Source of the DNA: UBA4427 sp045106235 | GTDB lineage: Bacteria > Myxococcota_A > UBA9160 > UBA4427 | Assembly: GCA_045106235.1 (NCBI GenBank) | Contig: JBGCEJ010000008.1 | Coordinates: 62,001-126,000 of the forward strand | Direction of reading: 5' to 3' | Length of the DNA stretch: 64,000 nt | Shown here: positions 26,015 through 33,755 of the stretch, piece after piece | Numbering within the stretch: position 1 is the stretch's first letter | How the letters are laid out: every line of letters begins with the position of its first letter | Translations under genes and position numbers: made by a program | The notes under the pieces: generated by a model | Told to the model about the DNA's origin: nothing | Databases searched by the model: none | What the model saw: the letters and a program-made list of their open reading frames with translations, nothing else

Positions 26015-27223
26015 ATGCGCGAGTGGCTTTACGATGTGTTTCGCGAACGTCCCTGGTGGATGAGCGCGGTGATGATCTTCAGCGCCTATATGGCTTTCAT
26101 CTACGTGCCCTGGGACTTTTTCGCAAAGCCCATGGCCGAGGATGAGGAGGTCTGGTTCGGGATTCTCTTCAAGGGCTTTTGGGCCAAGCTCCTCGCCCTC
26201 CCGCATTGGTACGTGTATGCCGCGGCCGTGTATGGCTTTCGTCGCCGTCGCCCCTGGATGGCCTTTTGGGCCACGGCGTACACGTTGCAGGTGGCGTTCA
26301 GCATTTACGTTTGGAGCGTTTTCGAAACCGGCGGGATGAGCGGCCTCTTGCTCGGCCTGATTCCGGCGCTGCCCTTTCTCGGTCTCGCGTATGCCTTTTG
26401 GAATGCGCGGGATTATTTCGAGCAACGCAGTCTCTCTTTGACGGCTCGCTACGGTGAATGGGCTCTGGTGACGGGAGCCTCTTCCGGAATCGGAACGGCG
26501 CTTTCGCGGCAGATTGCTGCGGACGGAATGAAGGTCGTGCTCACGGCGCGGCGGGAAGACCGACTGCAGAGTCTGGCGACGGAGCTCGAACGCGATCATG
26601 GGATTGAGACGAAGGTCGTTGTTGCGGATTTGGGCGAGCCTTCCGGGCCGCAGGCATTGATCGATGCCGTGGCTGATCTCGAGATTGGCTTGCTTGTGAA
26701 CAATGCGGGCCTCGGCATGGCGGGGCGCTTTGATTTGCTTCCCCGGGAAGCGCTGCGGCGACTGGTCGCGGTCAACTGCGAAGCGCCCCTCGTGCTGACC
26801 CATGCCTTCGTTCAGGAGATGCGTGAGCGGGGCCGCGGGGGCGTGCTCTTTACCGGTTCGGCCGCCGGGCGGCAGCCGATCCCGCTGCATGCCACCTATG
26901 CTGCGACGAAAGCGTTCGATCTCTTTCTGGGCGAGGGGCTTTGGGCGGAACTTCGCGCCAGCAATATTGATGTGACGGTGCTGGAGCCGGGCTCAACCGA
27001 AACCGAATTCCAGGAAGTCGCCGGAGAGATCGCTCATTCGGGACAGCGCGCGGAAGATGTCGCGCGCCGGGGTCTCGCGGCATTGGGGCAGCAACCTTCG
27101 GTGATCGTCGGTTGGTACAATTGGGTGCGTGCGAACATCGCGAGTCGCTTCTTGACTCGGCCAATTTCAGCGCACGCCGCCCATGTTTATATGACGAAAC
27201 AGGTTCCAGAAGATCTGCGATAG
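26015..27223 (+). CDS. Membrane-anchored short-chain dehydrogenase/reductase
   Basis: The 402-residue protein joins an N-terminal membrane region (about residues 1-135, three or four helices with the WYVYAAAVYGFRRRRPW loop) to a short-chain dehydrogenase. The Rossmann motif is VTGASSGIG near 152-160, NNAGLGMAG follows, and the catalytic tyrosine and lysine are YAATKA near residue 295. The substrate is unknown; the late GSTETEFQEVAGE segment resembles SDRs acting on lipids. ATG 26015 follows AAGGAG by six bases, while the earlier in-frame start lacks a site. Confidence 0.85.
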   Translation: MREWLYDVFRERPWWMSAVMIFSAYMAFIYVPWDFFAKPMAEDEEVWFGILFKGFWAKLLALPHWYVYAAAVYGFRRRRPWMAFWATAYTLQVAFSIYVWSVFETGGMSGLLLGLIPALPFLGLAYAFWNARDYFEQRSLSLTARYGEWALVTGASSGIGTALSRQIAADGMKVVLTARREDRLQSLATELERDHGIETKVVVADLGEPSGPQALIDAVADLEIGLLVNNAGLGMAGRFDLLPREALRRLVAVNCEAPLVLTHAFVQEMRERGRGGVLFTGSAAGRQPIPLHATYAATKAFDLFLGEGLWAELRASNIDVTVLEPGSTETEFQEVAGEIAHSGQRAEDVARRGLAALGQQPSVIVGWYNWVRANIASRFLTRPISAHAAHVYMTKQVPEDLR

Positions 27224-27290
27224 CGCGGGGCCGACCTCGTTGTGCGATGATCCGGCGGAATTAAATCGAAATTGAAGTAGGAGGTCCAGC

Positions 27291-27752
27291 TTGGCGCGCG
27301 GCTATTGGCTCATGAAGTCGGAACCGTTCAAATACGCGTGGGATGAGCTTGTCAAAGACGGCAAGACCTATTGGGACGGTGTTCGAAACTACGAAGCGCG
27401 AAATAACATGGCCGCGATGAAGCTGGGCGACCTTGCGTTCTATTACCATTCGAACGAGGGCAAGGAGATCGTTGGCATCGCCGAGATCGTGGGCGAGAGC
27501 TATCCCGATCCGACCACCGAGGATGATCGCTGGTGCGTCGTGGATGTTGCGCCGGTCGTGCCCTTCACGCGTCCGGTCACGCTGGCTGAAATTAAAGCGG
27601 ACCCGGAGCTGACTGAAATCGCGCTTGTGCGCCGCGGGCGGCTCTCGGTTGTGCCGATTACGCCGGACGAATTTCGATACGTCGCGAAGCTGGGGAAGAC
27701 GAAAGTGCCTGCTGTGAAAGACGCCCTCTCATCGGCGAAGGCAAAGGGTTGA
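27291..27752 (+). CDS. EVE domain protein
   Basis: This 153-residue protein is a single EVE domain, a PUA-like fold that in studied cases binds modified nucleobases. The start YWLMKSEPFKYAWDELVKDG and the RNYEARNNMAAMKLGDLAFYYHSNEGKEI segment are the family hallmarks, as are the WCVVDVAPV strand and the ITPDEFRYVAKLG helix. The TTG start is preceded by a near-perfect GTAGGAGG seven bases away. Its stop overlaps the ATG of the next gene (TGATG), so the two are coupled. Confidence 0.9.
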   Translation: MARGYWLMKSEPFKYAWDELVKDGKTYWDGVRNYEARNNMAAMKLGDLAFYYHSNEGKEIVGIAEIVGESYPDPTTEDDRWCVVDVAPVVPFTRPVTLAEIKADPELTEIALVRRGRLSVVPITPDEFRYVAKLGKTKVPAVKDALSSAKAKG

Positions 27753-28342
27753 TGCCCCACAAAATCGCGCTGAGCGCTCTGATTCTCGGCTTGGTTTTCT
27801 CGCTCAATGGCTGTGCAGGCTTCTCGCTGGGAGGTGAGAGGGCGCATCTTTTGGACGGAGACGCCGAAACGAGTGGAGGTGAGGGCGTTCCGATTCGTCC
27901 GATGACCCAGGTGACGATGGAACGCCTGTTTGCGGCCGAGGTCGATGCCATTATCGGTCCATCGGGTGCGATTCAAACGCAAGTCGATGGTGTGAACGTC
28001 TATTTGATCAGTGATCCCGCGCATGACCGGATGCGGATCATCGCGCCGATCGCGCTCACTCAGAATCTCGACTCGCGTTTCTATCAGATCATGCTGGAAG
28101 CCAATTTTCATCGTACAGGAGACGTTCGCTACGGCACCGCCGAAGGGGTGGCCTACGCGGCTTTCATGCATCCCATTTCGTCGCTGTCCCCGGCCCTCCT
28201 GAGGTCCTCGCTTTCGCAGGTTCTTAGCTTGCACAAGAATTTCGGAAAGAGCTTTTCGAGCGATGTCTTGGAGTTGGTTCCCGTTTCGGGAGCGGAAGCC
28301 GAGGGCGATTCGGCGCCAGGCGGCGCTGAGAGCGAACGTTAG
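27752..28342 (+). CDS. Lipoprotein, type III chaperone (CesT)-like core suspected
   Basis: This 196-residue protein has a lipoprotein signal with LNGC at residues 18-21. The middle and C-terminal half (MERLFAAEVDAIIGPSG, FYQIMLEANFHRTGDVRYG, SPALLRSSLSQVLSLHKNFG) look like the alternating strands and helices of CesT/YbjN-like chaperones, which are normally cytoplasmic. The resemblance is by pattern only. The ATG overlaps the EVE stop by one base. Its stop is inside a GTTAGGC motif. The arsC-like gene follows 12 bp later, so all three may form a unit. Confidence 0.5.
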   Translation: MPHKIALSALILGLVFSLNGCAGFSLGGERAHLLDGDAETSGGEGVPIRPMTQVTMERLFAAEVDAIIGPSGAIQTQVDGVNVYLISDPAHDRMRIIAPIALTQNLDSRFYQIMLEANFHRTGDVRYGTAEGVAYAAFMHPISSLSPALLRSSLSQVLSLHKNFGKSFSSDVLELVPVSGAEAEGDSAPGGAESER

Positions 28343-28354
28343 GCGAGCCGACAC

Positions 28355-28885
28355 ATGCAGAACGGTTCTGATATCCGAGTTTGGAACGTCCTTTTTCTCT
28401 GTACAGGGAACTCGGCGCGGAGCCTCTTGGCCGAGGCAGCGCTTGCGCGAATAGGCGTCCCTCGGTTTCGAGCCTGGAGCGCAGGAAGTCAGCCGAAATC
28501 TGCGCCTCATCCCCTGACTCTCGAAACCTTGGAAGCGCTGGGATACGGAACGGCGAATCTTCGGAGCAAGAGTTGGGATGAATTTTCGCAGGCGGACGCG
28601 CCGCAGCTGGATCTGATCTTCACGGTTTGCGGAAACGCTGCGGAAGAGGCCTGTCCGGTTTGGCCGGGGCACCCGATGACCGTGCATTGGGGCGTTGAGG
28701 ATCCGGCAGCGGCGACGGGATCAAAGAGTGACGTCCTCGCGTTCTTTCGCTCAATCCACGATCAGCTCTTGGGGAAAGTTGAAGCGCTCGTTGAGCTCGA
28801 CCGAGACGGCTCGGGCGCCTCGGGAGCGCTGGACCGGCTCAGCGCGGATGCCCTGCGTGCCCATCTGGAGGCGATAGGACGTTAG
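28355..28885 (+). CDS. arsC: Arsenate reductase, low-molecular-weight phosphatase fold (thioredoxin-coupled type)
   Basis: This 176-residue protein matches the ArsC of the tyrosine-phosphatase-like family, which reduces arsenate with thioredoxin. The P-loop is CTGNSARS (C16), and two later cysteines in VCGNAAEEACPVWPG (C92, C100) are where the family carries its disulfide cascade. HWGVEDPAA supplies the general-acid aspartate. No ars operon partner (arsB, arsR) is visible. ATG 28355 is separated by 12 bp from the upstream lipoprotein gene. Confidence 0.85.
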   Translation: MQNGSDIRVWNVLFLCTGNSARSLLAEAALARIGVPRFRAWSAGSQPKSAPHPLTLETLEALGYGTANLRSKSWDEFSQADAPQLDLIFTVCGNAAEEACPVWPGHPMTVHWGVEDPAAATGSKSDVLAFFRSIHDQLLGKVEALVELDRDGSGASGALDRLSADALRAHLEAIGR

Positions 28886-28936
28886 GCGAGATGAGCCGAG
28901 GTTGCGGCTGCGCCCTGGTGCTGGCCTGAGCCTTAT

Positions 28937-29422
28937 CTAGGCCCCGAGTGCCGCCAACGCATCCGCGTATTCGTTCCAGCGCGCGCCTTCGTGGGCCCGA
29001 ATCCAACGCAGTTCGATGCGTGGTTTGGCTTGAGCGAGTGCGTAGAGTTCCTGAACCAGATCAAGATTCTTGATCGGCCCTCCCTTACGCTTCCAGCCAC
29101 GTTTCTCCCAGCCCGCGGCCCACTGATTGATCGTATTTACGCAGAGCTGACTATCAGAATGGGCCACGATGTCTTCATCGTCGGGCATCTTCTTGAACGC
29201 TTCGATCAGGGCCATTAGCTCCATGCGGTTATTCGTCGTGTCCGGATCCCGGCCATGTCCCTGGGCGACGATCTCGCCCTTCGTGACCCACACCCATCCC
29301 CAACCACCCGGTCCCGGGTTCGGATCACAGGAACCGTCCGTGAATACGCCGTCATCCGGTCCCCCGAACTGCGTCTCCAACACCTCTTCCGGCGTCATCT
29401 GCCGACTCGCCCGTCGCGCCAA
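28937..29422 (-). CDS. rnhA: Ribonuclease HI
   Basis: This 161-residue protein removes RNA from RNA-DNA hybrids. All four catalytic acids are in place: VFTDGSCDPNPGPGGWG, TNNRMEL, VAHSDSQLCVNT and HEGARWNEYADALA (the usual HxGxxxNExAD). The basic segment EKRGWKRKGGPIKN is the substrate-binding handle. The TTG start is preceded by GGGGGA; an in-frame ATG eight codons later is an alternative. The 97-bp gap to ychF holds a direct repeat and a hairpin. Confidence 0.92.
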   Translation of the reverse strand: MARRASRQMTPEEVLETQFGGPDDGVFTDGSCDPNPGPGGWGWVWVTKGEIVAQGHGRDPDTTNNRMELMALIEAFKKMPDDEDIVAHSDSQLCVNTINQWAAGWEKRGWKRKGGPIKNLDLVQELYALAQAKPRIELRWIRAHEGARWNEYADALAALGA

Positions 29423-29433
29423 ACCAAATCCCC

Positions 29434-29517
29434 CAGAGCGCCCCGCGCTCGCCCAATGCCAGAGCCTTCAGCGGTCGATCACGCAGTGATCGACAGAGCG
29501 CCCCGCGCTCGCCCAAT
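29434..29517. repeat. 24-bp direct repeat around a hairpin
   Basis: CAGAGCGCCCCGCGCTCGCC plus CAAT occurs exactly at 29434-29457 and 29494-29517, so the copies start 60 bases apart. Between them GTCGATCAC-GCA-GTGATCGAC forms a perfect nine-pair stem (29474-29494). Both flanking genes (ychF and rnhA) run on the minus strand. No U-tract follows the stem on the minus strand; it may be an RNA processing or protein-binding site, or the remnant of a small duplication. Confidence 0.7.
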
Positions 29518-29519
29518 AA

Positions 29520-30614
29520 TCAGGCGCTTGTTCGAAAAAACACGACGTCGCCGTCGTTGACGAGATAGTCCTTACCCTCGACCTGCATCACGCCCTTCGC
29601 CTTCGCCCCGGCCTCACCCTCACACTCGAGATAGGTGTCGAAGGGAATCACTTCTGCGCGAATGAAATGCTTTTCGAAATCCGAGTGGATTTCCGCGGCG
29701 GCTTGGGGGGCGAGGGTTCCCTGCCGGATCGTCCAGGCGCGGATCTCTTTCGGACCTGCAGTAAAAAACGTGACGAGCTTCAGTAGGGCGTAGGCTGCGC
29801 GAATCAGTCGGTTGAGTCCGGGCTCCTCGATGCCGAGGTCGGCGAGAAACTCGCGTTTGTCGGCGTCATCGAGTTCGGAAAGCTCGGCTTCAACCTTCCC
29901 GCAAATCCGCACGACTTCAGCGCCGCGGCTATGGGCGTAGGCTTCGAGTGCGGCACTGTGTTCGTTGCCTTCGGCGAGACCGTCTTCATCCACGTTCGCG
30001 ACGTAGAGAACGGGCTTGGCGGTGAGCAGGCAGGTCTCGTTGAACGCGGCCAGCATCGCATCGGGGACTTCAAAGGAACGCGCGGGCTGATCATTGGAGA
30101 GGTGCTCGCGGAGGGCTTCGAAGAACTCGAGCTCGGTGCGGGCCTGTTTGTCGCCCGATTTGGCGACGCGTCGAACGCGGTCGGCTCGCTTCTCGACTGT
30201 GTCTAGGTCGGCGAGGCCGAGTTCGAGTTCGATGGTCTCGGCGTCACGGGCGGGATCCGTGTTCCCATCAACGTGGACAACATTCTCATCATCGAAACAG
30301 CGAACCACGTGGATCGTGGCGGTCGTCTCTCGGATATTGCCGAGGAATTGATTGCCGAGGCCTTCGCCCTTTGAGGCACCTTTGACGAGCCCGGCGATAT
30401 CGACGAATTCGATCGTCGTCGGCACCACCGACTTGGAGCTAATCAGCGCGTCGAGTTGGCCGAGGCGCAAATCGGGCACCGTGACGACGCCCGTATTCGG
30501 CTCGATGGTGCAGAACGGATAGTTCTCCGCCTGAATCCCCGCAGCCGTAAGTGCGTTGAATATGGTGCTTTTCCCGACGTTCGGGAGGCCGACGATGCCG
30601 CAAGTGAGTCCCAT
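29520..30614 (-). CDS. ychF: Ribosome-binding ATPase YchF
   Basis: This 364-residue protein is the OLA1/YchF member of the Obg GTPase superfamily, which binds ribosomes and prefers ATP. The P-loop is GLPNVGKST, the switch region VDIAGLVKGASKGEGLGNQFL is typical, and the C-terminal TGS-like domain contains LVTFFTAGPKEIRAWTI, IHSDFEKHFIRAEV and the terminal YLVNDGDVVFFR. Length is as usual. It begins at ATG 30614 and faces a 677-bp gap with a palindrome and an orphan terminator on the other strand. Confidence 0.97.
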   Translation of the reverse strand: MGLTCGIVGLPNVGKSTIFNALTAAGIQAENYPFCTIEPNTGVVTVPDLRLGQLDALISSKSVVPTTIEFVDIAGLVKGASKGEGLGNQFLGNIRETTATIHVVRCFDDENVVHVDGNTDPARDAETIELELGLADLDTVEKRADRVRRVAKSGDKQARTELEFFEALREHLSNDQPARSFEVPDAMLAAFNETCLLTAKPVLYVANVDEDGLAEGNEHSAALEAYAHSRGAEVVRICGKVEAELSELDDADKREFLADLGIEEPGLNRLIRAAYALLKLVTFFTAGPKEIRAWTIRQGTLAPQAAAEIHSDFEKHFIRAEVIPFDTYLECEGEAGAKAKGVMQVEGKDYLVNDGDVVFFRTSA

Positions 30615-30767
30615 GGGAGGCGCATTCTCCCGAATTCGGGCGCCGCTGTCATGGGGAAAGGTGAACTGTCTTGGTCAGCAGATTTTTCCGGCGCATTCGC
30701 GGCAGTCTGGCCCCAACCACTTGTCTAGCTTGTTCGATCTGTCGCTGCGTCAGGAAAAAACCCTTAT

Positions 30768-30782
30768 CTAACGGAACGTTAG
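30768..30782. promoter_or_regulatory. Palindromic operator-like site
   Basis: CTAACG-GAA-CGTTAG is a perfect inverted repeat with a three-base spacer, in the AT-rich part of the gap between ychF (minus) and an unassigned plus-strand unit. Its size and symmetry suit a dimeric regulator of the TetR or similar type. The start of ychF is 154 bp away, so it could serve either direction. I see no matching site elsewhere in the window. Confidence 0.35.
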
Positions 30783-30959
30783 TTTGATTGAACGCACATT
30801 TTTCTCTGGCTTCTTGTTGCGTGTCTATGAGATGGTGAAGATCGAGGAAGAGGTGGGGATGGCGGCTAGAGGTTACCGTCGGCTTGTTCTGCCTTGGTCT
30901 CTTCGGGAAAGCGCAGACCCACTATCAATCGGGTCCGGGTTTTCCTCAATCGAAGTGGA

Positions 30960-31254
30960 GGTCAGTTGATCGCAAGCGAGTGAGGGCAGGGAACGGAGTT
31001 TTCATGCGATTGCATTTTCATGCAGTCGGCAAGAGCCAGAAAGCGTCGTCCGAATCTCGCAGCGGAATTGAATCATCGTCGAGTCTCAGCCCCGTTGAAC
31101 GCCGCAACAAGCGGGGCATCGGGATTCGACGGTTCGAAGGTAGCTGGCAGACCATTCGAAAAGAGGCGCTTCGAAAGCGACCAAGGAAAGTCTCTCACCT
31201 CGCTCGGCGGGTTCTGGATTCCGGAAACGGATACAGAGCCCGCCGAGTTTTTTT
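30960..31254 (+). ncRNA. Candidate untranslated or small-peptide transcript ending in a strong terminator
   Basis: The 677-bp stretch between ychF and the DsbA-like gene has no recognised protein. A strong terminator at 31203-31254 faces the plus strand, so something must be transcribed toward it, but both neighbours run the other way. One 84-codon frame (ATG 31004, CGGAG five bases upstream, Arg/Ser-rich) ends at 31258, just past the terminator U-tract, so a terminated RNA would lack its stop codon. This favours a small RNA. The 5' end is not visible and the left coordinate is a guess. A resemblance to the tmRNA start (GGATTCGACGG) was not supported by the rest. Confidence 0.3.
31203..31254 (+). 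terminator. Rho-independent terminator
   Basis: CTCGGCGGG (31203-31211) pairs perfectly with CCCGCCGAG (31239-31247), extended inward by TTCTG/CAGAG with one G-U pair, and a small inner hairpin TCCG-GAAA-CGGA closes it. Seven Ts follow directly on the plus strand. On the minus strand no U-tract follows, so it does not serve the DsbA-like gene, whose stop is 38 bp away. Confidence 0.8.
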
Positions 31255-31291
31255 GTGAGAGTGGTCGGCGCCTGCGGTGTGCGGCGAGGGC

Positions 31292-32407
31292 CTAGTTGCG
31301 GGCTAGCTCGGACTCAACGATTCGGCTGAGCTCATCCGCGTCGCGTGCGCCCTTGAGCGCGATGCCGTTCACGAAGAACGCCGGCGTGCCGGTGACGCCC
31401 GCGGCCTGCCCGGCGAGGAAATCGTTCTGCACGAATTCCTGGTAGCGGCGTTCGCTCATGCAAGCGTCGAGTGCGCCCGTATCGAGGCCGATGTCCGCGC
31501 CGATCTTGGCCAGGGAGCCCTCCGCGATCTTGCCTTTCAGCGCGAAGACCTGGTCATGAAACTCCCAGAACTTGCCCTGCTCTTCAGCGCACATCGACGC
31601 TTCCGCTGCGGGGCGGGCGAAGGGGTGGATGCTGTCGAGGGGGAAATGGCGATAGACGACGCGCACGTCTTCGGGATAGCGCTCAAGCACTTCTGCGAGC
31701 ACGGGTTCGGAACGAATGCAGTAGGGACATTGGTAGTCGCTGAAGGCCATGATCGTGACTTCGGCGGCGGGGTCGCCGCGGATCAAGCGCGTGGCTTCGA
31801 GATCCTGGCGCGGGGGTGCGAGCACCATCTCCCAATCAAGGGCCTCGAGCTTGGGGCCGATGAATTCGTTCCAGGCGTTGCCGCGGGCTTCGTTGGTGAG
31901 CAGTTCTTTGATCTGGCCGGCGACATCTTCGAGGCGCGCGCCTCGGAGTCGCGATTGATTCTCGGAGTACCAGCTGGCGACGTCTTGAACCGAGGGCTCG
32001 GGCGCAGAGTTTGAGATCTCTTCGAAGAGTTCATCCTTGGTGAGGCCACGCTCGGCGGCCGCCGCTTCGACGACACGGCGCTGCACCATGTCTCGAATCG
32101 CCGTCTCTTGCATCTCGAAACGGTTGGCTTCGGGCTGGCGCAGAAACTCTTCCATGAACTGCGACTGCATATGCGTATGGAGTTCATCCACCGTAATCGT
32201 GTCGCCTTCAATCACCAGGGCGACGGCGTCTCCACCGGGCGTCGAAATCGGCGCCGCTGCGTTTCCGCTATCGCGCTCGAGTCCGAGCGGGCCACATCCG
32301 ACGAGGCTCGTCAGGCTGATTCCGACGATCGCGATCAGGGCGATGGAGCGCGAGAAGACGCGCAAGGTCTTGTTTCGATTTTGGAGAGCATCATTGTATT
32401 TCGTCAT
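31292..32407 (-). CDS. Lipoprotein fusing a SurA-N/PpiC-like region to a DsbA-type thioredoxin fold
   Basis: This 371-residue envelope protein has a lipoprotein signal (LVGC, C38). Residues about 65-190 (ALVIEGDTITVDELHTHM, MVQRRVVEAAAAERGLTKDEL) resemble the SurA N-terminal chaperone region. Residues about 205-371 are a DsbA-family thioredoxin fold with the redox motif CPYC in SDYQCPYCIRSEP and the cis-proline loop GVTGTPAFFVNG. It may combine chaperone and disulfide-exchange work on outer-membrane or secreted proteins. Its ATG overlaps the tgt stop by four bases (ATGA), so it is translated from the tgt message. Confidence 0.85.
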   Translation of the reverse strand: MTKYNDALQNRNKTLRVFSRSIALIAIVGISLTSLVGCGPLGLERDSGNAAAPISTPGGDAVALVIEGDTITVDELHTHMQSQFMEEFLRQPEANRFEMQETAIRDMVQRRVVEAAAAERGLTKDELFEEISNSAPEPSVQDVASWYSENQSRLRGARLEDVAGQIKELLTNEARGNAWNEFIGPKLEALDWEMVLAPPRQDLEATRLIRGDPAAEVTIMAFSDYQCPYCIRSEPVLAEVLERYPEDVRVVYRHFPLDSIHPFARPAAEASMCAEEQGKFWEFHDQVFALKGKIAEGSLAKIGADIGLDTGALDACMSERRYQEFVQNDFLAGQAAGVTGTPAFFVNGIALKGARDADELSRIVESELARN

Positions 32408-33591
32408 TCCGAAATACTATGCGTTTCTGCAGCGCCTGGCTCGTTCTGGTGATATCGGCCGAGGAAGTCTTCGGCGAAGGCGGCGTAGTCGCCGCGCAGG
32501 ATGGCTTCCCGCGCGTCCTTCACGAGGCGCTGATAGAAATGAACGTTGTGAATCGAACAAAGGACCGCAGACAGCACTTCGTTGGCCGCAAAAAGGTGAT
32601 GGATGTACGCGCGGGTAAAGCCGCCCGTGCACGTATAACACTCGCAGGCAGCGTCGACGGGAAAGGCGTCGCGGCGGAAGCGGCGGTTCGTGAGCCGGAT
32701 GCGTCCGCGTGAGGTGAAGACCGTGGCGGAGCGCGCGTAGCGGGTCGGGATCACGCAATCGAACATGTCGATGCCGAAGCCGATGCAGGCGATCAGATCC
32801 TCCGGCGTGCCGACGCCCATCAAATAACGCGGCTTATGTTCCGGGAGAAGCGGTGCTGCGTGATCGGTCACCTGGCAAAGCAGCTCGTGTCCTTCACCGA
32901 CCGAGACGCCACCGATCGCATAACCCGGGCAATCCATTGCGACGAGGGAGGCCGCGCAGGCTTCGCGAAGTTCGGGGAAGGTCGAGCCCTGGACGATGCC
33001 GAAAAGCGCTTGATCCTCTGCGCGGGAGTGGGCGCGGAGACATCGCTCCATCCACTGCAGCGTGCGGCGTACGCCCTGCCCCGCCTGCTCCCGTGTGGCG
33101 GGGTAGGGCGTGCATTCGTCGAAGGCCATGATGATATCGGCGCCGAGGCGGTTCTGAATTTCGATGGAGCGCTCGGGCGTGAGTTCCATGGTCTTGCCCG
33201 TGACTTCATTCTGGAACGTGGCGCATTTATCATTGATCTCGACGCCGGGCAGCGAGAAGACCTGGAAGCCGCCGGAGTCCGTCAGGATCGGTCCGGACCA
33301 CTGCATGAAATCGTGGAGGCCACCGAGCTTTTCGACGAGGGCTTCGCCCGGGCGCAGCGCAAGATGATAGGTGTTGGCGAGGATGATCTCGGCGCCGGTA
33401 TCCGAGACCTGCGCGGGGGGCATCGCCTTGAGCGCGCCGTGGGTGCCGACGGGCATGAAGGCGGGGGTCTTGATCGGGCCATGAGGCGTTTCAAGCTGGC
33501 CCGCTCGCGCGCGGTCGCTCGTGCGCTCGAGCGTGTAGCTGAACGGGGCTTGGGCTTGGGCTGCAGCGGCGTCGGGGCTCGAATCAGTCAT
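32404..33591 (-). CDS. tgt: Queuine/preQ1 tRNA-ribosyltransferase
   Basis: Tgt exchanges guanine-34 of certain tRNAs for preQ1. The 395-residue protein has the catalytic LTDSGGFQVFSL, the nucleophile region DMFDCVIPTRYAR and the zinc site CECYTCTGGFTRAYIHH. The 15-residue Ala/Gln extension at the N-terminus is not part of the fold. No other queuosine genes are in the window. The downstream DsbA-like lipoprotein is translationally coupled, an unusual partner. Confidence 0.97.
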   Translation of the reverse strand: MTDSSPDAAAAQAQAPFSYTLERTSDRARAGQLETPHGPIKTPAFMPVGTHGALKAMPPAQVSDTGAEIILANTYHLALRPGEALVEKLGGLHDFMQWSGPILTDSGGFQVFSLPGVEINDKCATFQNEVTGKTMELTPERSIEIQNRLGADIIMAFDECTPYPATREQAGQGVRRTLQWMERCLRAHSRAEDQALFGIVQGSTFPELREACAASLVAMDCPGYAIGGVSVGEGHELLCQVTDHAAPLLPEHKPRYLMGVGTPEDLIACIGFGIDMFDCVIPTRYARSATVFTSRGRIRLTNRRFRRDAFPVDAACECYTCTGGFTRAYIHHLFAANEVLSAVLCSIHNVHFYQRLVKDAREAILRGDYAAFAEDFLGRYHQNEPGAAETHSISE

Positions 33592-33755
33592 GGAGCGCAG
33601 CGTAGCGGCGATTCGTGGCGCTGCGCGCTTGCTGTGATGTGCGGTAGGATGGCGGCCGTTCGTGGCCGCGAGGTCGCGTCGCTGCCTTCATCTTCTACTG
33701 ACGCGCTTTTTCGCGTCCCCGCTTCGGGACTCGGCGCAGCGCAAGGGAGGTTTGT

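Noticed and set aside
30784..30969. 61-codon frame MIERTFFSGF and neighbours in the ychF gap
   Set aside because: No Shine-Dalgarno or family motif; kept only as part of the orphan-transcript note.
31113..31254. tmRNA-like start (GGATTCGACGG)
   Set aside because: The remainder has no tRNA-like 3' end (GGTTCGAATCC...CCA) and is too short; only the first 20 bases resemble ssrA.
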